A stretch of 55,972 nt of DNA from Azospirillum sp. TSO35-2 (GCF_003116095.1 NZ_LGRA01000018.1:121457-177428), one strand, 5' to 3'; shown: positions 16,747-26,199, numbered from the stretch's first letter. Notes: generated by a model not told the origin, from the sequence alone. A program made the numbers and translations.

Positions 16747-19440
16747 ATGGCGAGCCAGGGTGAGAGCAAGTGGGTCTACAGCTTCGGGGCTGGTGCCACC
16801 GAAGGGCGGGCCGATATGAAGAACCTGCTGGGCGGCAAGGGCGCCAATCTGGCCGAGATGGCCAATCTTGGCCTGCCCGTTCCGCCGGGCTTCACGATCA
16901 CCACGGAGCTGTGCACCTATTTCTACGCCAACGGCCGCACCTATCCGTCGGAGCTGACGGCGCAGGTGAACGCCGCGGTCGCGCGGCTGGAACAGGCGAT
17001 GGACGCGACCTTCGGCGATCCGGCCAACCCGCTGCTGGTGTCGGTGCGCTCCGGCGCCCGCGCCTCGATGCCGGGCATGATGGACACCGTCCTGAACCTG
17101 GGCCTCAACGACGCGACGGCGGCCGGCCTCGCCAAGCGGTCGGGCGACGCCCGCTTCGCCTACGACAGCTACCGCCGCTTCATCCAGATGTACTCCAACG
17201 TCGTGCTCGACGTTGAGCATCACCATTTCGAGGACATCCTCGACAGCCACAAGCGCGACAAGTCGCACACGCTGGACACCGACCTGTCGGCCGCCGACTG
17301 GCAGGCGGTGATCGAGGACTACAAGAAGGCGGTCGAGCGCGAGCTGGGCCGGCCCTTCCCGCAGGATGTGCAGGAGCAGCTGTGGGGCGCGATCGGCGCC
17401 GTCTTCGATTCGTGGATGAACGCCCGCGCCATCACCTACCGCAAGCTGCACGACATCCCGGCCGCCTGGGGCACCGCGGTCAACGTGCAGTGCATGGTCT
17501 TCGGCAACATGGGCAACGACTGCGCCACCGGCGTGGCCTTCACCCGCAACCCGTCGACCGGCGAGAACGCCTTCTACGGCGAATACTTGGTCAACGCCCA
17601 GGGCGAGGACGTGGTCGCCGGCATCCGCACGCCGCAGCACCTGACCATCGCCGGCAAGATCGCCAACAAGTCCGACCTCCCCGCCATGGAGGAGGTGATG
17701 CCGGAGGTGTTCAACCAGCTGAACGAGGTTCGCCTCACGCTGGAAAAGCACTACCGCGACATGCAGGACATCGAGTTCACCGTCCAGCAGAACAAGCTGT
17801 TCATGCTGCAGACCCGCAACGGCAAGCGCACCGCCCCGGCGGCGCTGAAGATCGCGGTGGATCTGGCGACCGAGGGCGTCATCGACCGCAACGAGGCGGT
17901 GAAGCGCATCGACCCGGCCTCGCTCGACCAGCTGCTGCACCCGACGCTCGACCCCAAGGCCGACCGCAAGGTCATCGCCAAGGGCCTGCCGGCCTCCCCC
18001 GGCGCCGCGTCGGGCAAGGTGGTGTTCACCGCCGATGAGGCCGAGCAGATGGCCGGCAAGGGCGAGTCGGTGATCCTCTGCCGCATCGAAACCTCGCCGG
18101 AGGACATCCACGGCATGCACGCCGCCCGCGGCATCCTGACCAGCCGCGGCGGCATGACCAGCCACGCGGCGGTGGTGGCGCGCGGCATGGGCCGCGCCTG
18201 CGTGTCGGGCGCCGGCGACCTGCGCATCGACTACAAGACCAAGCAGATGTCGGTCCGCGGCGTTGCCGTCAAGGAAGGCGACGTCCTGACCATCGACGGC
18301 TCGACCGGCGAGGTGATGCTGGGCGAGGTGCCGACCATCCAGCCGGAGCTGTCGGGCGACTTCGCCACCCTGATGGGCTGGGCCGACAGCATCCGCCGGA
18401 TGAAGGTCCGCGCCAACGCCGAAACCCCGCTGGACGCCCGCACCGCGCGGAAGTTCGGCGCCGAGGGCATCGGCCTGTCGCGCACCGAGCACATGTTCTT
18501 CGACCCGGCGCGCATCCTGGCCGTCCGCGAGATGATCCTGGCGGAAACCGAGGAGGGCCGCCGCAAGGCGCTGGCCAAGCTGGAGCCGTACCAGAAGCAG
18601 GACTTCGTCGAGCTGTTCACGATCATGGCCGGCCTGCCGGTGACGATCCGCCTGCTCGACCCGCCGCTGCACGAGTTCCTGCCCAACACCGACGAGGACA
18701 TGGCGGAGGTCGCCGCGGCCACCGGCACCGACCCGCTGCGGGTGCGCCACCGCACGATCCAACTGCACGAAGCCAACCCGATGCTGGGTCACCGCGGCTG
18801 CCGTCTCGGCATCTCCTACCCGGAGATCTACGAGATGCAGGCCCGCGCCATCTTCGCCGCCGCCGCCGAGGTCGCCAAGACCACCGGCGAGGCTGTCATT
18901 CCCGAGGTGATGATCCCGCTGATCATCACCAAGAAGGAGTTCGACATCCTGAAGGCGGTGATCGACCGCGCCGCCGAGCAGGTGAAGGCCGAGACCGGCG
19001 TGACGGTGGAGTATCTGACCGGCACGATGATCGAGATCCCGCGCGCCGCCCTGAAGGCCGGCGAGATCGCCGAATCGGCCGAGTTCTTCAGCTACGGCAC
19101 CAACGACCTGACCCAGACCACGCTGGGCCTGTCGCGCGACGACGCCGGCAGCTTCCTGCCGGAGTACCAGCGCCAGGGCATCCTGGAGCAGGACCCGTTC
19201 CAGACGCTGGACGTCAGCGGCGTCGGCGAACTGGTGGAGATCGCCACCGAGCGCGGCCGCAAGGTGCGCCCGGACATCAAGCTCGGCATCTGCGGCGAGC
19301 ATGGCGGCGACCCGGCCTCGATCACCTTCTGCGAGAAGGTCGGCCTGACCTACGTCTCCTGCTCGCCCTACCGCGTGCCGATCGCCCGCCTCGCCGCCGC
19401 CCAGGCCGCGCTGCACAGCGACACGGTCAAGCGCGACTGA
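16747..19440 (+). CDS. ppdK: Pyruvate, phosphate dikinase
   Basis: Interconverts pyruvate, ATP and phosphate with PEP, AMP and pyrophosphate, linking C3/C4 metabolism. The 897-residue protein has the N-terminal ATP-grasp domain (LLGGKGANLAEMANLGLPVPPGF; VSVRSGARASMPGMMDTVLNLG), the mobile phosphohistidine domain (GGMTSHAAVVARG, catalytic His473) and the PEP/pyruvate TIM barrel (GIGLSRTEHMFF, EVMIPLI, GTNDLTQTTLG, and the catalytic Cys in LGICGEHGGDP). Full length and all motifs are intact. Alphaproteobacteria use it mainly for pyruvate formation or gluconeogenic bypass (family knowledge). It is monocistronic with a good terminator. Confidence 0.97.
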   Translation: MASQGESKWVYSFGAGATEGRADMKNLLGGKGANLAEMANLGLPVPPGFTITTELCTYFYANGRTYPSELTAQVNAAVARLEQAMDATFGDPANPLLVSVRSGARASMPGMMDTVLNLGLNDATAAGLAKRSGDARFAYDSYRRFIQMYSNVVLDVEHHHFEDILDSHKRDKSHTLDTDLSAADWQAVIEDYKKAVERELGRPFPQDVQEQLWGAIGAVFDSWMNARAITYRKLHDIPAAWGTAVNVQCMVFGNMGNDCATGVAFTRNPSTGENAFYGEYLVNAQGEDVVAGIRTPQHLTIAGKIANKSDLPAMEEVMPEVFNQLNEVRLTLEKHYRDMQDIEFTVQQNKLFMLQTRNGKRTAPAALKIAVDLATEGVIDRNEAVKRIDPASLDQLLHPTLDPKADRKVIAKGLPASPGAASGKVVFTADEAEQMAGKGESVILCRIETSPEDIHGMHAARGILTSRGGMTSHAAVVARGMGRACVSGAGDLRIDYKTKQMSVRGVAVKEGDVLTIDGSTGEVMLGEVPTIQPELSGDFATLMGWADSIRRMKVRANAETPLDARTARKFGAEGIGLSRTEHMFFDPARILAVREMILAETEEGRRKALAKLEPYQKQDFVELFTIMAGLPVTIRLLDPPLHEFLPNTDEDMAEVAAATGTDPLRVRHRTIQLHEANPMLGHRGCRLGISYPEIYEMQARAIFAAAAEVAKTTGEAVIPEVMIPLIITKKEFDILKAVIDRAAEQVKAETGVTVEYLTGTMIEIPRAALKAGEIAESAEFFSYGTNDLTQTTLGLSRDDAGSFLPEYQRQGILEQDPFQTLDVSGVGELVEIATERGRKVRPDIKLGICGEHGGDPASITFCEKVGLTYVSCSPYRVPIARLAAAQAALHSDTVKRD

Positions 19441-19467
19441 CCCGGTTCGGGTAACGGAAACGACTCC

Positions 19468-19505
19468 GGCCCTCTTCCCGCAAGGGAAGGGGGCCGTTTC
19501 GTTTT
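19468..19505 (+). terminator. Intrinsic terminator after ppdK
   Basis: Twelve pairs including one G-T (19468-19479 with 19484-19495) closed by a GCAA tetraloop and followed by GTTTCGTTTT. Confidence 0.88.
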
Positions 19506-19520
19506 GGGGGCGGAGTTGGG

Positions 19521-19573
19521 CGGATGGAACATCGTGGAACAGGTTTCGGCGGACTGTTCACTGTTCCATCCGG
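19521..19573. repeat. Palindromic repeat unit 1
   Basis: Begins CGGATGGAAC, contains TGGAACAG, and ends with the 20-mer CTGTTCACTGTTCCATCCGG. The two ends are inverted copies (CGGATGGAAC against GTTCCATCCG), so the unit can fold into a long imperfect hairpin. Confidence 0.75.
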
Positions 19574-19598
19574 CACGCCCGACCCGGCCTGTGGTGGC

Positions 19599-19660
19599 CG
19601 GATGGAACGTTTGGAACAGTTTGGAACAGTTTTCCGGGGGCTGTTCACTGTTCCATCCGG
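19599..19660. repeat. Palindromic repeat unit 2
   Basis: A second copy in the same orientation, 25 bases after unit 1. It shares CGGATGGAAC at the left and the identical 20-mer at the right. It differs by an internal ten-base duplication (TTTGGAACAG twice). Confidence 0.75.
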
Positions 19661-19831
19661 TGGGGCGGGGGTGTGGGGATGGGCGCAAGGCGGCGGGACG
19701 CCATAGGCGATGCATGCAGGACACTCCTCGGGCGGTTGAGGCTTATAGTCCTATCATGGATGGCGGTCGGCGGTAAGGCAGGCTTGGAAAAGTTTAAGGT
19801 CTGTATATCTGATGGAAACTTCAACAGATAT

Positions 19832-21805
19832 TTAATATTCATCGGAAGGGATGTCCAGCCATTCACGAGGAACAAGTTTGTTGTTACCCCTCCATTCTTG
19901 GGCCAGTATTACGCCGGGAATGCTTCCCCATACATCTGGACCCGCGTGATCAAGGACGATTGCTTGCATTCGTCCTTTTGCTCGAGTTACCTCAGCACCT
20001 AAAGCTCTGAAAACTGATCGGATCGCTAAAATGTCTTGGTCACGAGTTCGTCCGAACTCGCTAACATGTTCACTATCGAAGCCGCGCGGGAAATAGACTT
20101 GGCTAGGTTGGTCGAGCACGATAAAGCCCGGTACCGGATGTCCAACGTCGTTCAGGAAATAGCGTTGTAGCGCTAATATTACGGCGACATGGTAGGCGAG
20201 CCAATTTGCTCCACTTCCAATTTCCCACAAATAATCTGAACGATCTTTATGAATAACGCGCACAGATAGGTCTTCAACCAAGATTTCTATTGGCGCTTCT
20301 GGCCATTCAGCATCAAGATTTCCGATGATCGTTGATGCATAATTTTCGACAATCTTAAGTGCCGAAGATTGTTTGTGTCGCACCTGTCCCTCTGAGTATA
20401 ACTTTCGTTGCTCGAATATCAGCGCGCGGATTGATTCAATCTCACTCGGAAGGTCGGAGTTTTCTTCTGTGCGGTCATAGAGTTGAATTGCTTGCTCTAG
20501 TCTTCCTAGAAAGCGCTCTATTCGGTCTGAGCGGAAAGTCGCAGCACGTGCTTCATCAGAACGTCGTTCGAGCAATATCGTCTGTTGACGGACAGCGCTG
20601 AGTTTCGCCGTACCTTGCTCGACCGAGCCACGTAGCCGCAACCGTTCCCGATTAAATGCATCCGACAACGAAGGCTGTGAGCGAAGTTGTAGTTCGACTC
20701 CAACTAGCGCTTCACGAAGGGCTTCAAGCTTTCGACGCCCACCTCCGCCAAGGGCGACGATCGGATCATCCGAGCGCTCTACCAAAGCTTCAATCCAATT
20801 GGCGACATCCAAGCGCTCTCGCTGGATCTGAATTGCTGATCCATAAGAATTACTACTATCAATCAAACGTTGTATTTCGTTGAGTCGCTGGCGGTGATCG
20901 GAAAGCTCCGCTGCAGCTTCTCGTTCCATTTCTCGCAGCCGCTGGAGTTCCACCAACATTATCTCGATTGAGGTGACCGATGGCTGTGCAGTCCGGCTGC
21001 TGCTTTCGGTAATGGTACGGAGCAAATCGAGTATGTCGGGCCATTTGTCCGGAATAAGGGTGTTCGCAGGAACGAATCCAAGTTCGATGGCTTGCTTGAT
21101 CCAGCCTTCCGCCTCTATCTGCCAAGTTCGCACCGACGACCGCATTGCATTAAGCTCAGCCTCTCTTCGACGGAGTTGACGCTGTAGCTTGTCGATCTCC
21201 CATTTCGCGGCGAGCATGTCAGCAGTGAGAGCGCCCAAAACATATGGAAAAATTGCTTTCAGCTTCTCGCGATGCTCGGTCGTGTCGGCATTGAAGTAGA
21301 GTGCCGCAGGGTTGGCAATGATATACTGAGGTTGAAACATAAACGCAGTTAAGTCGCGAAAACTCACCCGAGAATTAAATCCTGAGTCACTATTTGGATC
21401 AAGATCAAGGTTAGAAAGTGCTGATAGGCGGTTTAGTACTCTCTTTACTCCTTCGCTGGTAATATTTTTTACCGGAAGCTCGGAGAAAGCTTTTATCTCA
21501 TTACTCTCTAGCAACATCATGTCGCCGGTTTGCTTTGCATCGCCAGGCTCGCGTCTGGCAAGTAGTTTCTGGCCTTCGATTGTTTGAATGACGATGCCGA
21601 ACCACGAGCACGCCTTGCGTATGGTACCAACCGGTATATTGCATTTTCCCGAAGCAAGACAGTAGTCTATAATTGGAATCACTGCAGACTTGCCAGTCTT
21701 AGAAGCTCCGCTAATGACATTGACCATGCCCGGTTCAAAATTGACAATGCGTGGCGGGTGCCCGGCCTTAGACCAAAGAATCAATTTGAGAACTTGGAAG
21801 TGCAT
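19832..21805 (-). CDS. ABC-3C system SMC/Rad50-like ATPase (DUF3732 type, LmuB-like)
   Basis: A 657-residue ATPase predicted to be the sensor/motor of a three-component conflict system. Walker A is GASKTGKS (33-40). A long central region (about 205-480) is rich in Glu/Arg/Leu heptads and should form the Rad50-style coiled coil, with no CxxC zinc hook. The C-terminal ATPase half has the degenerate signature [10 protein letters not shown] (about 530-539) and Walker [14 protein letters not shown], with Asp565 followed by Gln where SMC proteins have Glu. I recall this DQPSQ pattern from DUF3732. ATG 21805 overlaps the upstream stop (TGATG), so translation is coupled to the middle component. This start is preferred to an extension to 21862. 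Confidence 0.85.
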   Translation of the reverse strand: MHFQVLKLILWSKAGHPPRIVNFEPGMVNVISGASKTGKSAVIPIIDYCLASGKCNIPVGTIRKACSWFGIVIQTIEGQKLLARREPGDAKQTGDMMLLESNEIKAFSELPVKNITSEGVKRVLNRLSALSNLDLDPNSDSGFNSRVSFRDLTAFMFQPQYIIANPAALYFNADTTEHREKLKAIFPYVLGALTADMLAAKWEIDKLQRQLRRREAELNAMRSSVRTWQIEAEGWIKQAIELGFVPANTLIPDKWPDILDLLRTITESSSRTAQPSVTSIEIMLVELQRLREMEREAAAELSDHRQRLNEIQRLIDSSNSYGSAIQIQRERLDVANWIEALVERSDDPIVALGGGGRRKLEALREALVGVELQLRSQPSLSDAFNRERLRLRGSVEQGTAKLSAVRQQTILLERRSDEARAATFRSDRIERFLGRLEQAIQLYDRTEENSDLPSEIESIRALIFEQRKLYSEGQVRHKQSSALKIVENYASTIIGNLDAEWPEAPIEILVEDLSVRVIHKDRSDYLWEIGSGANWLAYHVAVILALQRYFLNDVGHPVPGFIVLDQPSQVYFPRGFDSEHVSEFGRTRDQDILAIRSVFRALGAEVTRAKGRMQAIVLDHAGPDVWGSIPGVILAQEWRGNNKLVPREWLDIPSDEY

Positions 21806-22302
21806 CAGGGGCTCACGCGTAAAAGAGAAAAGGTTGTGGTGGGTGGAACTCGGGCCATCCAACGCCCAAGCTTTTCCGCTGCTGCGGTATAAGGCTTAAT
21901 ACGTTCAGTTGGTCGGCGTATTTTGACATCATTGGCGCGTAAGCGCGCATCTTCATATACAATGTTCAATAAGCCTGTAGATATTCCCGTGGATATCGCC
22001 TGCAGGCTGAGCCGTCGCATGGCTAGGGTGCGCGTATGGACTGCCATTAAGTCCTCGCGGTGAAGTTCAAACTTTTCAATGAACTTGCCAATGCCTGACG
22101 ACACATTGGTGCTACTGACCAGATTGAGAGAAGGGCGATGAAGAATGATCGGGAGTACAAGGAAGCTGAGATGAAGTAGTGGCAGCTCACCGAGAATTTC
22201 TTCCTCATATCCGCGCCCAAACCACCAGAGAATAATTGCTCCCATGGCAGAGTTTTGCACTGCTTCAACAGAGGAAATGTTGGCTTCGATATTCACTTGC
22301 AT
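21805..22302 (-). CDS. ABC-3C system middle component (LmuC-like)
   Basis: A 165-residue protein whose pattern fits the middle component of ABC-three-component systems. It has an N-terminal helix ([16 protein letters not shown]), then [27 protein letters not shown], a helical middle with [18 protein letters not shown], and the family-typical end [11 protein letters not shown]...TFSLLRVSP. In these systems it bridges the ATPase and the effector (family knowledge). ATG 22302 lies inside the end of the effector gene (10-base overlap), and the stop overlaps the ATPase start, giving a tightly coupled operon. A frame extension to 22395 is rejected because the homologous segment begins near [10 protein letters not shown]. 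Confidence 0.8.
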   Translation of the reverse strand: MQVNIEANISSVEAVQNSAMGAIILWWFGRGYEEEILGELPLLHLSFLVLPIILHRPSLNLVSSTNVSSGIGKFIEKFELHREDLMAVHTRTLAMRRLSLQAISTGISTGLLNIVYEDARLRANDVKIRRPTERIKPYTAAAEKLGRWMARVPPTTTFSLLRVSP

Positions 22303-23462
22303 TTGAACCACATGGAATATTGCGGGTGCCAGCCAATCGTTGCGAAGTCGGCTAACATATTGTATGTTCCCGAAATGAAATAGCTTGGGACACATTGACT
22401 TTCGAGCGGTTCATGGTGTTTGATGCAGTCTCGGTAGATTTTCCGTCCTCGTGTTTCAGAATCCATTTCCGACATAAGGTCTTCAACCTCGTCGCGTACA
22501 TTTTGAAAGTGAGATTTAAGTCCTTCATGTAGCTCATTAAGACTCTCTTCGACAATGCGACCATCAGCGGCCCATACTGTACGATCGGCATCTGATCGAA
22601 GGTAGTCGCCTATTGCCCGTAAAAGTGCTTCGTCCGGTGTATTTACCTTCATAAGTTGCTGAACAAAAATGGGCGTGGCCGCCAGGATGGCGCGAACCTG
22701 CATGTTGTTCGGCTGTTCAGTAGTCGGAACGAGTAGTCCACGGGCACCATATTTCCGAGTGAATGCTTGCAGGCGTCTACGAAATTCCAATGCATCAATC
22801 ATCGGGCTATCGCCTGCACGTATTAGCGCCGCGATCCTATTCTTTGCTTCACCGATAGCATGTGAGCAAAAGTCCTCTACAGAATTCTCAAAGACCGAAA
22901 GCCGGAATAATTCTCGGATCTGCTCAAGTGGGTCTGGCTCTGAAACAAGGCAAAAATTAATTATGATATTCTGGCATGTATCCATGCCAGCCGAGAGAAA
23001 CTCTGATATCAGAGGGTCGCAGGCTTTCAGCTTTTTTCCTTTCGAAACTCTTTTGTTAATTTCTGCGAGCAGTATCGCCGCTTCTGGCTTGGTTGAAGCA
23101 GAATGAAGGAGGTGAACTAAAGCTCCTTTCTTAGGCGGACAAATGTAGAGGTGAAATTTGGTAAGTTTTGGATCCACTTTCCCACATGAGCATAAGCGAG
23201 CCCAATTGGCGAAGCACTTCCACAGTTCTGTAGAGTTATCGCTGATCGGATTGCCCGAGAGCGCACTTTTCGCCTGCTCAAGCAGTACTCTCCCGTCAGG
23301 CCAGTGAATTGCGGTGTCTTCTATGAACTCAAGCGAAACTGAACAGCCACCAGCAGACTTGAGCAGATGGTGGCATAAACGAACGTCCTGCAAGCCATAG
23401 CCAAGGTATTGGCCAGGAGCCGCACTATTCGATGCCTTCTTAAGCAGTGCAGTCGCCATCAT
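22293..23462 (-). CDS. ABC-3C system effector with Cap4/LmuA-like nuclease domain
   Basis: A 389-residue protein with two parts. The N-terminal region (about 17-130) fits the DUF4297/Cap4-type restriction-fold nuclease: QYLGYGLQDVRLCHHLL, then Glu45...Asp49 (SLEFIEDTAI) and Q63-A-K65 (LLEQAK), a D-QxK active-site pattern, then a KCFANWARL helix. The C-terminal part ends with a segment typical of the ABC-3C C-terminal domain (YRDCIKHHEPLESQCVPSYFISGTYNMLADFATIGWHPQY). It is expected to be the toxic arm released by the ATPase. It is the first gene of the operon. ATG at 23462 or 23459 is likely; the TTG at 23477 is less so. An eight-base-pair palindrome lies just upstream. Confidence 0.78.
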   Translation of the reverse strand: MMATALLKKASNSAAPGQYLGYGLQDVRLCHHLLKSAGGCSVSLEFIEDTAIHWPDGRVLLEQAKSALSGNPISDNSTELWKCFANWARLCSCGKVDPKLTKFHLYICPPKKGALVHLLHSASTKPEAAILLAEINKRVSKGKKLKACDPLISEFLSAGMDTCQNIIINFCLVSEPDPLEQIRELFRLSVFENSVEDFCSHAIGEAKNRIAALIRAGDSPMIDALEFRRRLQAFTRKYGARGLLVPTTEQPNNMQVRAILAATPIFVQQLMKVNTPDEALLRAIGDYLRSDADRTVWAADGRIVEESLNELHEGLKSHFQNVRDEVEDLMSEMDSETRGRKIYRDCIKHHEPLESQCVPSYFISGTYNMLADFATIGWHPQYSMWFKCK

Positions 23463-23487
23463 CCCCCGGTTGTGCAAATCTGATGAG

Positions 23488-23506
23488 ATCGGGGAGCTTC
23501 CCCGAT
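23488..23506 (-). promoter_or_regulatory. Palindrome upstream of the ABC-3C operon
   Basis: ATCGGGGA/TCCCCGAT with a three-base loop, ending 26 bases before the effector start codon. It could be an operator or a 5'-UTR hairpin; no regulator gene is present nearby. Confidence 0.4.
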
Positions 23507-23640
23507 AAAGGCCGCCTTGTTTGCCTCATTATGATGCATGCCATAACGCAATGCACGCTCAATCAGTCAGGAGGGCGCCAGAAGACTGAAGTCGCGTTCC
23601 TAACGCAACTATTTGCTCCGTACGCTGGTAAAGTCCCTGC

Positions 23641-26199
23641 TCACCGCCCCCGCGGCTTCGCCCGGGCGGTCGGTTCGGCCTCCAGCGGGTTGTCGGGCCA
23701 GTAGTGCTTCGGGTACTGGCCCTTCAAATCCGCCTTCACCGCCTTGTAGGCGTTGGCCCAGAAGCTCGCGAGGTCGCGGGTGACCTGGACCGGGCGGCGG
23801 GCGGGGGACAGCAGGTGGAGGAGGAGGGGGACCCGGCCGCCGGCGATGCGCGGGGTCTCGGCCAGACCGAACATCTCCTGAAGACGCACCGCCAGGACCG
23901 GCTCCTCGCCGTCATAGTCGATCGGGATGCGGGAGCCGCTCGGCACCTCGACGTGGGTCGGGGCCTCGGCGTCGAGGCGGGTCTTGAGCGACCAGGGCAG
24001 CAGGGCGCGCAGCGCGCTCGACAGGTCGATGCGGTCGAGATGCGCCCGGCGCGACACACCGTCGAGGAACGGGGCCAGCCAGTCCTCCAGGCCGTCCATC
24101 AGCGCGGCGTCGGACAGGTCGGGCCACTCGTCGCCCTCGCGCTGGCGCAGGAAGGCGACGCGGGTCTGCCATTTGCGCAGCTCGTCGGTCCAGGGCAGGC
24201 AGGCCGGGCCCATGGCGCGGATGCCCTCGATCATCGCGGCGGTCATCGCCTCGGCCGGCGGCTTGGCCAGCTTCTCGTCCTTCAGGATCAGCGCGAACAG
24301 CCGACGGCGGCGGCGGGCCAGCACCGCCTGCTCGCGGGCGTCCCAGGCGATGATGGTCTCGCTGCGGATGTCGTCGGCGAAGCTGTCCTCCAACTCGGCC
24401 AGCGACACCGGGGCGGCGAGGAAGATGCGCGATTCGCGGGCGGCGCCGTCGAGGTCGGCGATGGCGAGCCAATCCTCGGCCGACAGCGGCTCGGCCGCCT
24501 GGAAATAGGCGCCGCGGCCGCCCGACAGCCGGTATTGCGCCGCGACGCCACCCGGCGCTCCGTCCGGCCGGCGCTGGCCGATGCGGTCGGGGTAGGCCAG
24601 CGCCACCAGCAGGCCGACGGCGTTCGAGTCCATGGCGTCGTCGTCGCGCACGCCCAGTTGCCGGCGCCATGTCCGCGCCTGTTTGATCGCCTGCTGGGCG
24701 CCGCCGCGGTCGACGCTGAGGCCGCGCGCCGCGCCCTGGCCGCCGCGCTCCTCGCCGCGCAGCAGGTCGACGCGCAGGCGCAGGTCGGCGTCGCGGAAAC
24801 CCTGTTGGGCGCGGACGATGTCGCGCTCGCCCAGCAGGGCGGCCACCAGACAGGCCAGCGCGCCCTGGCCCAGCGCCTTGCCGGCCAGCATCATGTGCGA
24901 CAGCCGCGGGTGCACGCCGAAGCCGGCCATGCGGCGGCCATGCGCGGTGATGGCGCCCTTCTGGTCGAGCGCGCCGAGGCCGGTCAGCAGTTCGCGCGCC
25001 TGGGCCAGCGCCGCGGCGGGCGGCGGGTCGAGCCACGCCAGCGTCGCCGGGTCGGACACCCCCCACACCGCCAGCTCCAACGCCAGCGGGGCGAGGTCGG
25101 CGTCCTGGATCTCCGGCGTGGTGAAGGGGGCGAGCGCCCGGTGCGTCGCCTCCGGCCACAGGCGGTAGCAGACACCGGGCTCCAGACGGCCGGCGCGGCC
25201 GCGGCGCTGCTCGGCCGACGCTTGGCTGACCTTCACCGTCGCCAGCCGGGTCATGCCGCCGCGCGGGTCGAAGCGCGGCGCCCGCATCAGCCCGCTGTCG
25301 ACGACGATGCGGATGCCCTCGATGGTCAGGCTGGTCTCGGCGATCGAGGTCGCCAGCACGATCTTGCGGGTGCCGGGCGCGGTGGGGGAAATCGCGCGGT
25401 CCTGCGCCTCGGCCGACAAATCGCCGTAGAGCGGGGCGATCACCGTGCCGGGGCCGAGGTCCGACTGTTCCAGCAGGGACTGCACCCGGCGGATCTCGCC
25501 GACGCCGGGCAGGAAGACCAGGGCGCTGCCGGGCTCCTCGCGCAGCGCGCGGCGGACGGCGGCGGCGACCGCGTCCTCGATGCGGCTACCCGGCGCGGGG
25601 GCGTCGAGGTGGCGGGTGTCGACCGGGTGGGCGCGGCCGGCGCTGGTCACCATCGGGGCGTCGCCGCCCGCGTCGGCCAGCAGCGCGGCCACCGGGCCGG
25701 CGTCGAGCGTCGCCGACATCACCACAAGGCGGAGGTCGTCGCGCAACGCGCCGCGCGCCTCCTGCACCAGGGCGAGGGCGAGGTCGCTGTCGATGCCGCG
25801 CTCGTGGAACTCGTCGAACAGCACGGCGCCGACGGCGGGCAGCTCCGGATCCTCCTGAAGCTGGCGCAGGAACAGGCCGTCGGTCACCACCTCGATCCGC
25901 GTGCGCGGGCCGATTTTGGTGTCGAGGCGGACGCGGTAGCCGACCGTCTCGCCCACCGCCTCCCCCAGCATCGCGGCCATCCGCCGCGCGGCGGCGCGGG
26001 CGGCGAGCCGGCGCGGTTCCAGCACCAGGATCTTGCGGCCCTGCAGCCAGCCGGCGTCGAGCAGCGCCAGCGGCACCCGCGTCGTCTTGCCGGCGCCGGG
26101 CGGCGCCTGCAGCACGGCCATGCCGCGGCTGTCCAGCGCGTCGAGCAGGGCGGGCAGGACGGGGTCGATCGGCAGGGCGGAAAAGGTGGGCTGGGTCAT
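23641..26199 (-). CDS. hrpB: ATP-dependent helicase HrpB
   Basis: An 852-residue DEAH-family RNA-helicase-like protein. Motifs are in order: PPGAGKTT (Walker A, about residues 33-40), DEFH in LFDEFHERG (motif II), SATLD (motif III), and QRRGRAGR (motif VI), followed by the HA2/OB and the HrpB-specific C-terminal domain, whose end WPDNPLEAEPTARAKPR is typical. Its cellular role is poorly defined. ATG 26199 gives the usual N-terminus (LPIDPVLPALLDAL); no strong ribosome-binding site is visible, and an in-frame extension to 26316 would add an unlikely Arg/Pro-rich leader. The gene restores the GC-rich host composition after the accessory block. Confidence 0.95.
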   Translation of the reverse strand: MTQPTFSALPIDPVLPALLDALDSRGMAVLQAPPGAGKTTRVPLALLDAGWLQGRKILVLEPRRLAARAAARRMAAMLGEAVGETVGYRVRLDTKIGPRTRIEVVTDGLFLRQLQEDPELPAVGAVLFDEFHERGIDSDLALALVQEARGALRDDLRLVVMSATLDAGPVAALLADAGGDAPMVTSAGRAHPVDTRHLDAPAPGSRIEDAVAAAVRRALREEPGSALVFLPGVGEIRRVQSLLEQSDLGPGTVIAPLYGDLSAEAQDRAISPTAPGTRKIVLATSIAETSLTIEGIRIVVDSGLMRAPRFDPRGGMTRLATVKVSQASAEQRRGRAGRLEPGVCYRLWPEATHRALAPFTTPEIQDADLAPLALELAVWGVSDPATLAWLDPPPAAALAQARELLTGLGALDQKGAITAHGRRMAGFGVHPRLSHMMLAGKALGQGALACLVAALLGERDIVRAQQGFRDADLRLRVDLLRGEERGGQGAARGLSVDRGGAQQAIKQARTWRRQLGVRDDDAMDSNAVGLLVALAYPDRIGQRRPDGAPGGVAAQYRLSGGRGAYFQAAEPLSAEDWLAIADLDGAARESRIFLAAPVSLAELEDSFADDIRSETIIAWDAREQAVLARRRRRLFALILKDEKLAKPPAEAMTAAMIEGIRAMGPACLPWTDELRKWQTRVAFLRQREGDEWPDLSDAALMDGLEDWLAPFLDGVSRRAHLDRIDLSSALRALLPWSLKTRLDAEAPTHVEVPSGSRIPIDYDGEEPVLAVRLQEMFGLAETPRIAGGRVPLLLHLLSPARRPVQVTRDLASFWANAYKAVKADLKGQYPKHYWPDNPLEAEPTARAKPRGR

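Larger units (their letters stand above)
19441..19831. other. Intergenic junction between ppdK and the ABC-3C block
   Basis: Holds the ppdK terminator, the two palindromic repeats and, from about 19740, a change to AT-rich sequence that continues through the next three genes. Plus-strand frames across it simply translate the repeats and are not credible genes. Confidence 0.6.
19740..23640. other. AT-richer accessory block carrying an ABC-three-component system
   Basis: Base composition and codon use change sharply here. The three genes use many A/T-ending codons, while both neighbours (ppdK, hrpB) are strongly G/C-ending. No integrase, transposase or clear att repeat is visible at either edge. 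The left edge abuts the palindromic repeats, and the right edge falls a few bases before the hrpB stop. The block is probably a horizontally acquired defence cargo. Confidence 0.7.

Noticed and set aside
19521..19660. A CRISPR array suggested by the repeated CTGTTCACTGTTCCATCCGG
   Set aside because: Only two copies, the units are self-palindromic over their whole length, and there is no spacer series or cas gene.
19521..19660. LexA (SOS) boxes among the GAAC/GTTC repeats
   Set aside because: The alphaproteobacterial LexA box needs GTTC-N7-GTTC; spacings here are three, five or six bases.
19504..19776. A 90-residue plus-strand protein with repeated WN...EQ...FHP segments
   Set aside because: The protein repeats merely translate the palindromic DNA repeats, and no start signal is present.
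19740..23640. A prophage or integrative element
   Set aside because: No integrase, transposase, phage structural gene or att-like direct repeat is visible at the block edges.
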